5,032 bases of DNA. It comes from DASPLH01 sp035627675. GTDB taxonomy: Bacteria > Acidobacteriota > Terriglobia > Terriglobales > Acidobacteriaceae. The stretch's first letter is position 1. Each line of letters opens with the position of its first letter. Shown in pieces: positions 1 to 5,032 of the stretch. Both the position numbers and the translations under genes were made by a program. The notes under the pieces were generated by a model. It did no database searches and was not told the DNA's origin. It was given only the letters and a program-made list of their open reading frames with translations. The stretch is taken from the NCBI GenBank assembly GCA_035627675.1, contig DASPLH010000023.1, forward strand, positions 1 to 5,032. The letters run 5' to 3'.

Positions 1-1
1 G

Positions 2-601
2 GTTTACAACGGTCAGGAGGTTGGCGACACGGCCGAGAGCGGCGCTCCCGCGCTCTTCGAGCGCGTGCCGATCACATGGAACATCGCCGAGCGGCGTCCG
101 CATCACCCGCGCTTCTTCCGGCAGATGATTGCCCTTCGCAAAGCGAGCACGGCCCTGCGTCGCGGGACGCTGGAGTGGGTGAACAACTCCGAGGACAAAA
201 CTGTCCTGTCGTTTGTGCGTCGCGCGGGTGGTGAGGAAGTGCTGGTGGTCATCAACACCGCCGGAGCAACCGTCAGCACCATCCTGCCCAGCATCGTTCC
301 TGATGGCTGGACCGACGTCACGCCCGATTTGAAGAATGACGTCGGGAAACCGAAGCCGGCTCCAACTGCAGCGGCCTTCCATCTCGAGCCCTGGGGCTTC
401 AGGATCCTTCGCCGGACCGCTAAAGCCGCAGAACGTGTAGCGCGGGCGTCCCGCCCGCGAAGCAAGGTGGGGTGTAGCGCGGGCGTCCCCGCCCGCGAGC
501 ATACAAGCGTAAAGGCAGAGACCCTCAGCGTCTCTGCCTTTTGGTTTTCCTCTGGTGGAGTGACTACGCAGCCCTTTGCCCTTGGCCCAGGTTGCTCATA
601 A
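2..601 (+). CDS. Alpha-amylase family (GH13) glycoside hydrolase, C-terminal part only
   Basis: The reading frame is open from the left edge, so the start and most of the catalytic barrel lie outside the window; 199 residues are visible. They begin VYNGQEVGDTAES, which matches the G-x-P-x-x-YxGqE segment after the last catalytic Asp in GH13 barrels. Next come ITW, RRPHHPRFFRQMIALRKAS (the final barrel helix) and a short beta-rich domain C (LSFVRR, EVLVVINTA) ending at PWGFRILRR near base 415. Known members hydrolyse alpha-1,4-glucans or rearrange maltooligosaccharides; which substrate applies here cannot be told. Family proteins normally stop about where FRIL ends. Here about 63 further residues follow, rich in R, A, S and G, encoded by two palindromic repeats, a terminator hairpin and the antisense 3' end of the neighbouring gene, with which it overlaps by 38 bp. 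That tail is probably not functional protein. The GTG at 65 is internal, not a start. GH13 assignment is confident; subfamily is unknown. Confidence 0.85.
   Translation, partial: VYNGQEVGDTAESGAPALFERVPITWNIAERRPHHPRFFRQMIALRKASTALRRGTLEWVNNSEDKTVLSFVRRAGGEEVLVVINTAGATVSTILPSIVPDGWTDVTPDLKNDVGKPKPAPTAAAFHLEPWGFRILRRTAKAAERVARASRPRSKVGCSAGVPAREHTSVKAETLSVSAFWFSSGGVTTQPFALGPGCS
435..462. repeat. GC-rich palindromic repeat, copy 1
   Basis: The unit begins GTGTAGCGCGGGCGTCC. It contains a perfect 8-bp inverted repeat, CGCGGGCG (441-448) and CGCCCGCG (452-459), around a 3-nt loop. A near-identical unit starts 37 bp further on. The layout resembles REP/interspersed palindromic elements that sit in the 3' regions of genes in high-GC genomes. 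It lies inside the open reading frame of the amylase tail. That it is an interspersed genomic family is inference; only two copies are visible here. Confidence 0.75.
472..500. repeat. GC-rich palindromic repeat, copy 2
   Basis: This is the second direct copy of the unit at 435-462. The first 18 bases are the same and there is one extra C in the loop, so the arms CGCGGGCG (478-485) and CGCCCGCG (490-497) enclose 4 nt instead of 3. The extra base, together with the 37-bp spacing, means the two copies are read in different phases by the amylase frame: the first gives RASRPR and the second SAGVPARE. Keeping both stems intact while the loop length varies suggests that the folded shape, not an encoded peptide, is what is conserved. 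Confidence 0.75.
511..541. terminator. Rho-independent terminator between convergent genes, probably bidirectional
   Basis: A perfect 12-bp stem, AAAGGCAGAGAC (511-522) with GTCTCTGCCTTT (530-541), encloses a 7-nt loop CCTCAGC. On the + strand it runs into a broken T-rich stretch (CCTTTTGGTTTTCC), a fair terminator for the amylase transcript. On the - strand it begins 22 bp beyond the TAG stop of the 70-residue gene and ends in a short T run, so it can serve that gene too. The + strand amylase frame passes straight through it, which is unusual for a genuine coding end. Confidence 0.85.
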
Positions 602-776
602 GCGCTGTGCGCAGCCGGTCGATGTGCTGCTCGTCGCTGCGGCGGATCTCTTCGAAGATCTGCCGTACTTCGTTGTTGCCCTGTGCGTCTTTCAGGTACT
701 TGTCGTACGCTTCCAGGCCCTTCGACTTCTCGTGTAAGACGGTGATGATGTTGTAGGTCAGGTTATCCAGAGCCAT
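564..776 (-). CDS. Small helical protein of unknown function (70 aa)
   Basis: I do not recognise the family with certainty. The protein is complete: ATG at 776-774, TAG at 566-564, with an AGGAGGA ribosome site 7 nt upstream of the start. The strong site is the main reason to accept so short a gene. It is highly charged, has no Cys, no signal peptide and no membrane segment, so it is probably cytosolic. Two amphipathic helices are expected, about residues 3-31 and 35-62, joined by a QGNN turn. Helix 1 has HEKSKGLEAYDKYLKDA and helix 2 has FEEIRRSDEQHIDRLR. The D48-x-x-H51 (SDEQH) pattern and the acidic heptads recall half of a ferritin-like four-helix bundle, so a dimer of two-helix units is possible; this is inference. 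It is transcribed divergently from coaD and convergently with the amylase, so it appears to be a single-gene unit. Confidence 0.8.
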   Translation of the reverse strand: MALDNLTYNIITVLHEKSKGLEAYDKYLKDAQGNNEVRQIFEEIRRSDEQHIDRLRTALMSNLGQGQRAA

Positions 777-783
777 CCAGTAG

Positions 784-790
784 TCCTCCT
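784..790 (-). promoter_or_regulatory. Shine-Dalgarno site of the 70-residue gene
   Basis: On the minus strand this reads AGGAGGA, a near-perfect anti-16S match, with 7 nt to the ATG at 776. It is the strongest ribosome site in the window. It fixes the start of the small protein and suggests high translation. Confidence 0.85.
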
Positions 791-892
791 ATCGTTGTTT
801 CGGTCAGTAGTTGGACGACGAATGAGCGCCGCATGCCGCCTGCGCGCAACCGGCCGGCGGCAGCGGTTCCAGGCTCCTCTGGTCCCAATCTG

Positions 893-921
893 TTGATTCG
901 ACCCTTTCCGGGGCATACAAT
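893..921 (+). promoter_or_regulatory. Sigma70-type promoter for coaD-aspC
   Basis: TTGATT (893-898, four of six matches to the -35 consensus) and TACAAT (916-921, five of six matches to the -10 consensus) are separated by exactly 17 bp. Transcription would start near 928, leaving a leader of about 27 nt before the TTG start of coaD. No operator-like inverted repeat is evident around it. The position between divergent genes supports the call; there is no experimental evidence. Confidence 0.7.
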
Positions 922-942
922 CTCGGGTCATCTCTGCTGGAC

Positions 943-948
943 GGGAAG
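943..948 (+). promoter_or_regulatory. Ribosome binding site deciding the TTG start of coaD
   Basis: GGGAAG lies 6 nt before the TTG at 955. No ATG or GTG falls between this site and the first conserved CoaD residues (VIYPGTFDP), so the site supports TTG as the real start codon. Confidence 0.6.
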
Positions 949-954
949 CTCCTT

Positions 955-1473
955 TTGAATCGCGTCACCGTCATCTATCCAGGTACGTTCGATCCTCCGA
1001 CCAACGGTCACCTCGACCTGATCCATCGCGGCGCCAAGATGTTCGATCAGCTCATCGTGGCCCTTCTCCGCAATTCCGAGAAGACGCCGATGTTCACCCT
1101 TGAAGAGCGCATCGAAATGCTTCGCGAGAACACGTCCAAGTACCCCAACGTGCGGGTGGACTCGTTCGAGGGGCTGCTGGTGGACTACGCCGCCGGGCAG
1201 GGCGCACAGGCCGTGCTGCGTGGAATTCGCGCCGTCAGTGACTACGAGTACGAGCTCCAGATGGCCTGGATGAACCGCAAGCTCGACCCGCGGCTGGAGA
1301 CCATCTTCATGATGCCCGCCGAGGCGTACTCCTACCTCAGCTCGCGCCTGGTCCGCGAGATCGCGCAGCTTGGCGGGTCCATGCAGGGGCTTGTGCCGGA
1401 CTCCATTGAGCGGCGGCTGAGGGAGAAATTTCCGCAGCAGCGTCCGAGTGCTTTGGCCGAGAACGGGAGATAA
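955..1473 (+). CDS. coaD: Phosphopantetheine adenylyltransferase
   Basis: This enzyme transfers AMP from ATP to 4'-phosphopantetheine, giving dephospho-CoA and pyrophosphate, the penultimate step of coenzyme A synthesis; the bacterial family is a cytosolic hexamer. The 172-residue protein shows the full nucleotidyltransferase signature. The N-terminal VIYPGTFDPPTNGH contains the T/HxGH nucleotide motif (TNGH, residues 16-19). VLRGIRAVSDYEYELQMA (87-104) carries the Arg and Glu of the substrate and ATP pocket. YSYLSSRLVREIA (125-137) is the family's second ATP motif. Family length is about 160 residues; the extra residues form a polar C-terminal tail (QQRPSALAENGR). Translation starts at TTG: the only ribosome site fits it, and any later start would cut into the first beta strand. 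It is preceded by a good promoter and followed after 6 bp by aspC, so the two are probably one transcript. Nothing points to loss of function. Confidence 0.95.
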   Translation: MNRVTVIYPGTFDPPTNGHLDLIHRGAKMFDQLIVALLRNSEKTPMFTLEERIEMLRENTSKYPNVRVDSFEGLLVDYAAGQGAQAVLRGIRAVSDYEYELQMAWMNRKLDPRLETIFMMPAEAYSYLSSRLVREIAQLGGSMQGLVPDSIERRLREKFPQQRPSALAENGR

Positions 1474-1479
1474 TCGCCT

Positions 1480-2676
1480 ATGTCTGTAACCCCGGTCGGT
1501 TCTGCCTCCGCTTTCACCGCCCGAATCCAGCGCATCGAGATCTCCGCCACGCTCGCCATTGTCAACGAAGCCGAGCAATTGCGATCCTCCGGCGTGGACC
1601 TGGTGGACTTCGGAGCAGGCGAGCCGCACTTCGCCACTCCGCAACACATCAAAGACGCCGCCATCGACGCCATCCGCAACAACTTCACCAAGTACACGGC
1701 AGTGGCCGGAACGGCCGAGCTGCGCGACGCCATCCGCGCGCGCCACAAGGCCGATTTCGGCTCCGACTACGCGCGCGATGAGGTCATAGCGTCCGCCGGG
1801 GGCAAGCACGCTCTCTTCAACACCTTCCAGGTGCTGGTCGAGCAGGGCGACGAGGTCATCATCCCCGTTCCGTACTGGGTATCGTTCAAGGACATCGTGC
1901 AGTACGGCGGCGGCGTCCCGGTCTTCGTCGATACCGAGGAGTCGCGCGGCTTCCAGTTGACGGCCGCCATGATCGAGCAGGCGATCACGCCGCGAACCAA
2001 GGTCATCCTGCTCAACTCGCCGAACAATCCCTCCGGCGCGGTGATCGCTCCGAAGGAGATGAAGGCCATCGTCGAGATGGCCGCCGACCGCGGCATCTGG
2101 GTCGTCAGCGACGAGTGCTACGTTTACCTCAACTACACGGCCGAGCAGTTCTCGGCGGGCTCGCTCACCCGGCACAAGGACAACCTCGTCATCGTCGGCT
2201 CGCTGTCGAAGACCTACTCGATGACCGGCTGGCGACTCGGGTATGCACTCGCTCCGGCAGCGTTGGCCAGGCAGATTCAAAAGCTCCAGAGCCAATCGAC
2301 GTCGAACCCGACCTCGATCGTGCAGAAAGCCGCGGTAGCCGCGCTCAGCCAGTCGCAGCAGTGCGTGGCCGACATGCGCGCCGACTACATTGGGCTTCGC
2401 GGCCGCATGCTTGCCGGACTCGGCAGTTTCGGGCTGGCCTGCCACAAGCCCGAGGGGGCGTTCTACGTGTACCCGAACGTGAAGCGCTACCTGGGACGCA
2501 GCGGCCTCAGGACATCCGCAGATCTCGCCCGCAAACTGCTGCACGAGGGCCATGTCGTCGCCATTCCGGGTGAAGCCTTCGGCACGACCGAGCACATCCG
2601 CATGTCCTACGCGACCTCGGCAGGAGAGATCGATCGCGGTCTCGACCGCCTGAAGCGGTTCCTGGAAGCTCTTTAA
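1480..2676 (+). CDS. aspC: Class I PLP-dependent aminotransferase, probably aspartate aminotransferase
   Basis: It probably transfers the amino group between aspartate and 2-oxoglutarate, giving oxaloacetate and glutamate, in the cytosol. The 398-residue protein is full length for fold type I aminotransferases of the Ib (Thermus-like) group. Visible landmarks are GAGEPHF (45-51), SAGGKHALFN (105-114), PYW (131-133, ring stacking on PLP), NSPNNPSG (179-186; N183 contacts PLP), SDECY (210-214; D211 pairs with the pyridine nitrogen), SLSKTYSMTGWRLGY (241-255, with K244 the Schiff-base lysine) and HIRMSYA (372-378; R374 binds the substrate alpha-carboxylate). Lysine in GGKH at 109 matches the residue that Ib enzymes use for the dicarboxylate side chain, favouring aspartate; some relatives also accept prephenate. 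Start is ATG with GGGAGA (1465-1470) 9 nt upstream, inside the end of coaD, consistent with operon expression. The exact substrate is less certain than the family. Confidence 0.9.
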   Translation: MSVTPVGSASAFTARIQRIEISATLAIVNEAEQLRSSGVDLVDFGAGEPHFATPQHIKDAAIDAIRNNFTKYTAVAGTAELRDAIRARHKADFGSDYARDEVIASAGGKHALFNTFQVLVEQGDEVIIPVPYWVSFKDIVQYGGGVPVFVDTEESRGFQLTAAMIEQAITPRTKVILLNSPNNPSGAVIAPKEMKAIVEMAADRGIWVVSDECYVYLNYTAEQFSAGSLTRHKDNLVIVGSLSKTYSMTGWRLGYALAPAALARQIQKLQSQSTSNPTSIVQKAAVAALSQSQQCVADMRADYIGLRGRMLAGLGSFGLACHKPEGAFYVYPNVKRYLGRSGLRTSADLARKLLHEGHVVAIPGEAFGTTEHIRMSYATSAGEIDRGLDRLKRFLEAL

Positions 2677-2922
2677 CGGGCCGCCTCCGGCGCGATGCTC
2701 GGCAACATCTGAGTGGCTGCTGTAGTCTAATAACGAGGAGCTGCGCTCGTTGAGTTCCTTGCGCCTTCACTTCGAGGCGGGACCCGCAACGCGTGCTCGC
2801 AAGTGTGAGACGACGCGCCGAACCGCGCAGCGTTGCCGCTTCGCATGCGGTGGGCCGGCCAGGGTGGCCCGCTCGCAGGCGCGCAGCCGCTTCATCAAGC
2901 AGTGTGAATCGAGTTTTCCCTG
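2677..2922. other. 246-bp intergenic region between aspC and manA
   Basis: I see no convincing gene here. A 6-bp stem, AACGAG (2732-2737) and CTCGTT (2746-2751) with an 8-nt loop, lies 55 bp past the aspC stop, but it has no T tract and is a weak terminator candidate. Just before it, TGTAGTCTAATAA (2721-2733) is the only AT-rich patch and could hold a -10 element, but no good -35 lies 16-18 bp upstream. Further on, GGGCC (2852-2856) and GGCCC (2866-2870) form a short GC-rich stem. A promoter for manA-manC is expected in this stretch because manA has no close upstream partner; I cannot place it. Confidence 0.5.
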
Positions 2923-3924
2923 ATGGCTGATCTATATCCGTTTCTACTGATACCGGAGTTCCGCGAGCGCGTCTGGGGCACGCGCGATTTGCGTCCCATC
3001 TACACACGCGTGGTCGGCAAAGAGCCGATCGGTGAGGTCTGGCTGACCGGCGACGAGTGCAAGGTAGCCAACGGCCCGCTCAGCGGACGCTCGCTCGGCG
3101 ACCTGTGCCGGCAGTTCGGCGACCAACTCGTAGGCACCGCCACTGAACCCAAAGATCGCTTCCCGCTGCTGATCAAGTTCCTGTTTCCGCGCGAAAAGCT
3201 CTCTGTGCAGGTTCACCCCGACGATGAAGGAGCGCAAAAACTCGGCCTTCCCAACGGCAAGACCGAGTGCTGGTATGTTGCGCGCGCCGTCGCCGGAGCG
3301 CAGGTCGGACTTGGCGTGAAGCCCGGCGTGACCCGAGAGGAGTTCAAGCGGGCCATCGAGGAGACCCGCGCCGAGCAGTTGTTGAACTGGATCGACGTGC
3401 AGACCGGAGACATGCTCTACGTCGACGCCGGGACGGTTCACGCCATCGGGCCGAACTCGATCCTGATCGAGACGCAGCAGAACTCCGACACGACCTACCG
3501 CCTCTACGACTACGGACGCCCGCGCGAGCTCCACGTTGAACAAGGCTTGCAAGCCATGCGCGAGGTGACGCGCGCCGGCAAGGTCCCGGCGCAGACCATT
3601 GATGGACACCAACTGCTGGTCGCGTCGTCGCCTTTCGTCGTCGAGCGTTTCACCGCCACCGAACCCATGACGCTCACGGCCGATCCCGGCCCGAGTTCCG
3701 CGCACATACTGGTTTCCGCCGACGGAGCCGCCGTCATCGAGAGCGAGGGCATGCAGCCGGTAGTTTTCAATCGCGGCGAGGCCATCGTCATCCCGGCCAC
3801 GGTTCGCCAGTTCACGGTTCGGCCGCAGTGGTCGGTGGAGTTCCTGCGGATGCGGGTTCCGGCCGAGAAACTGGCGCCACCGGCGACCACCATGCCCTCG
3901 ACGGGCGTCACTACCAACGAGTAA
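2923..3924 (+). CDS. manA: Mannose-6-phosphate isomerase, type I (short bacterial class)
   Basis: It interconverts fructose-6-phosphate and mannose-6-phosphate, a Zn-dependent cytosolic reaction that links glycolysis to GDP-mannose. The 333-residue length and order of motifs match the Bacillus-type cupin PMI (about 315 residues), not the longer enterobacterial form. Zn ligands are visible as QVHPDD (Q96, H98), the Glu of KTECWYV (E115) and the His of GTVHAIG (H173). QQNSDTTYRLYDYGR (185-199) holds the catalytic Arg (R193). The N-terminal LIPEFRERVWGT and GEVWL are also typical. The C-terminus is a second beta-sandwich (about 228-310), then a Pro/Thr-rich tail (APPATTMPSTGVTTNE). The start is constrained by an in-frame TGA at 2905-2907, so ATG 2923 is the first usable codon. 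It has almost no Shine-Dalgarno sequence (only GAG at 2911-2913), so translation may be modest. manC follows after 11 bp. Confidence 0.93.
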   Translation: MADLYPFLLIPEFRERVWGTRDLRPIYTRVVGKEPIGEVWLTGDECKVANGPLSGRSLGDLCRQFGDQLVGTATEPKDRFPLLIKFLFPREKLSVQVHPDDEGAQKLGLPNGKTECWYVARAVAGAQVGLGVKPGVTREEFKRAIEETRAEQLLNWIDVQTGDMLYVDAGTVHAIGPNSILIETQQNSDTTYRLYDYGRPRELHVEQGLQAMREVTRAGKVPAQTIDGHQLLVASSPFVVERFTATEPMTLTADPGPSSAHILVSADGAAVIESEGMQPVVFNRGEAIVIPATVRQFTVRPQWSVEFLRMRVPAEKLAPPATTMPSTGVTTNE

Positions 3925-3925
3925 C

Positions 3926-3931
3926 GGAAAG
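3926..3931 (+). promoter_or_regulatory. Ribosome binding site deciding the GTG start of manC
   Basis: GGAAAG sits just after the manA stop with 4 nt to the GTG at 3936. It is close but usable, and the preceding in-frame codons offer no ATG. The arrangement fits translational coupling with manA. Confidence 0.5.
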
Positions 3932-3935
3932 CAAA

Positions 3936-5032
3936 GTGGGACGAGCAAGCAAACCGCAGTTCTATCCCGTTGTTCTCGCCGGCGGACGCGGCACGCGGTT
4001 CTGGCCGCTCAGCCGCAAGCGGACAGCCAAGCAGTTGCTGCCGCTCAACAGCAAGCAGTCCATGATCCAGGAAACGGTTGCGCGCCTCACGGCCGCTGCG
4101 CCGGAGAAGAACTTCTGGGTCATCACCAACAGCGATCTTCGCGACAACATCGCCAGGCAGCTTCGCTCGTTGCAGAAGAAACAGATTCTCGCCGAGCCCG
4201 CGGGGCGCAACACCGCCCCCGCCATCGGGCTCGCCGCGTTCATCCTGCTGCGCAGCGATCCCGACGCCATCCTCGGGCTGTTCCCATCCGACCAGGTGAT
4301 CGAGGATGAGAAGCGCTTCCGCCGCGATCTCGCCAAGGCCATCGAAATCGCCAACTCGGGCGAAAACATCGTCGTCATGGGCGTGCAGCCCACGCGTCCT
4401 GAAACCGGCTACGGCTACATCGAGACCGGCGCCGACTCCGGCGACGGAGTGATGCGCGTGCGCCGCTTCACCGAGAAGCCCGACCTCGACCGTGCCCGCG
4501 AATTCGTGGCCGCAGGCAATTACTACTGGAACAGCGGCATGTTCATCTGGGCGGCCTCGACGCTCGCCGCCGCCATCGGCGAGTACCTGCCCAAAACGGC
4601 GAAGATACTGGAAGAGATCGCGTCCACCTACGGCACACGCAGGTTTGAAAGCACGTTGGAGAAGCTCTATCCCAGGGTCGAGAACATCAGCGTCGACTAC
4701 GCGCTGTTGGAGCCGCGTTCGGCGCGCGGGGAGCAGGGCTCCAACATCTACTGCATCCCGGCCAACTTCGGGTGGAACGATCTCGGCTCCTGGACCGCGC
4801 ACTACGATCACCGCATCGCGCAGCGCAAGCACCGGGACAACGTGATCGAGGCCGCGCAATCGTATACGCTGGACGCTCACGGGAATTACCTGCATGCGCC
4901 CGGCAAGTTCATCGCCGCCGTGGGCGTGGAGAACCTCGTCGTCGTCGATTCGGGCGACGCCCTGCTGATCACCACGCGCGAGCGCGCACAGGACGTAGGC
5001 AAGGTAGTGAAGTACCTCGACGAGAAAAAGCT
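3936..5032 (+). CDS. manC: Mannose-1-phosphate guanylyltransferase (GDP-mannose pyrophosphorylase), 3' end cut
   Basis: It makes GDP-mannose and pyrophosphate from mannose-1-phosphate and GTP, in the cytosol. It begins at GTG 3936, 11 bp after manA, and is open for 365 codons to the window edge. The nucleotidyltransferase fold is clear. VVLAGGRGTRFWPLSR (12-27) is the pyrophosphorylase signature, with KQLLPL just after it. EPAGRNTAPAIG (87-98), FPSDQ (116-120, with D119 the likely metal ligand), TGYGYIE (157-163), FTEKP (178-182), YYWNSGMFIW (196-205) and FGWNDLGSW (278-286) follow in the expected order. The last visible residues (ALLITTRERAQDVGKVVKYLDEKK) are where single-domain ManC proteins of about 350-370 residues end, so the stop is probably a few codons away. 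A fused C-terminal isomerase domain, as in 480-residue bifunctional enzymes, would be redundant beside manA, but the cut end leaves this open. Together with manA it suggests an operon for surface polysaccharide precursors; ManB is not in view. Confidence 0.94.
   Translation, partial: MGRASKPQFYPVVLAGGRGTRFWPLSRKRTAKQLLPLNSKQSMIQETVARLTAAAPEKNFWVITNSDLRDNIARQLRSLQKKQILAEPAGRNTAPAIGLAAFILLRSDPDAILGLFPSDQVIEDEKRFRRDLAKAIEIANSGENIVVMGVQPTRPETGYGYIETGADSGDGVMRVRRFTEKPDLDRAREFVAAGNYYWNSGMFIWAASTLAAAIGEYLPKTAKILEEIASTYGTRRFESTLEKLYPRVENISVDYALLEPRSARGEQGSNIYCIPANFGWNDLGSWTAHYDHRIAQRKHRDNVIEAAQSYTLDAHGNYLHAPGKFIAAVGVENLVVVDSGDALLITTRERAQDVGKVVKYLDEKK

Noticed and set aside
435..500. Possible CRISPR repeat pair
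   Set aside because: Only two units, separated by about 9 bp, with different loop lengths. Spacers of 30-40 bp are absent and no cas gene is near.
65..601. GTG at 65 as the start of a complete 178-residue gene
   Set aside because: The amylase homology continues upstream without a break (VYNGQEVGDTAES), so 65 is internal to a gene cut by the window edge.
777..870. Promoter for the 70-residue gene on the minus strand
   Set aside because: I found only weak hexamers (TTGCGC followed 17 bp later by CTCATT). A promoter must exist, but this one is not supportable.
928..2595. Very long open frame (555 codons) on the minus strand opposite coaD and aspC
   Set aside because: It lies wholly antisense to two clear enzymes and its product is rich in R, G, H and D with no motif. 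Such frames arise from high third-position GC in the opposite strand.
2677..2700. GCCGCCTCCGGC just after the aspC stop as a terminator
   Set aside because: The stem is only 4-5 bp and no T tract follows.
2507..3007. Minus-strand open frame covering the aspC-manA gap
   Set aside because: It overlaps both flanking genes. The product is Arg- and Ser-rich (SARRLTLAS, RRRRPVKE) with no domain, so it does not explain the gap.
3510..4895. Open frame of 461 codons on the minus strand opposite manA and manC
   Set aside because: It is antisense to two genes with complete catalytic motifs, shows low-complexity composition, and has no ribosome site worth noting.

Overview
The window is GC-rich, densely coded bacterial DNA with five genes, two of them cut by the window edges. 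Codon use, gene mix, the compact palindromic GC-rich repeats and the small acidic helical protein suggest a soil-type Acidobacteriota or a similar high-GC, non-actinobacterial lineage. This is inference; no marker in the window fixes the taxon.

Layout. (1) Positions 2-601 carry the 3' part of a GH13 alpha-amylase-type gene on the + strand. Recognisable amylase sequence ends near 410. The frame then runs on through two copies of a GC-rich palindromic repeat (435-462 and 472-500), through a strong stem-loop terminator (511-541), and into the antisense end of the next gene. (2) A convergent minus-strand gene (776-564) encodes a 70-residue helical protein of unknown function with an excellent Shine-Dalgarno sequence. 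The 511-541 stem-loop lies just past its stop. (3) A 178-bp divergent intergenic region holds a good sigma70-type promoter (TTGATT-N17-TACAAT) facing right. It drives coaD (TTG start, 955-1473) and aspC (1480-2676), which are 6 bp apart and probably co-transcribed. (4) A 246-bp gap without a convincing gene follows. (5) manA (2923-3924) and manC (GTG start, from 3936 to beyond the window end) form a tight pair.

Function. CoaD makes dephospho-CoA in coenzyme A synthesis, and AspC is a class I PLP aminotransferase, probably for aspartate. ManA interconverts fructose-6-P and mannose-6-P. ManC makes GDP-mannose from mannose-1-P and GTP. The intermediate enzyme, phosphomannomutase (ManB), is not in the window. 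The manA-manC pair points to GDP-mannose supply for cell-surface polysaccharide or glycoconjugates.

Most of the window is core metabolism and I see no new biological system. The most unusual spot is 410-601, where repeat copies and a terminator are read as the C-terminus of the amylase. The next most interesting item is the unassigned 70-residue protein.
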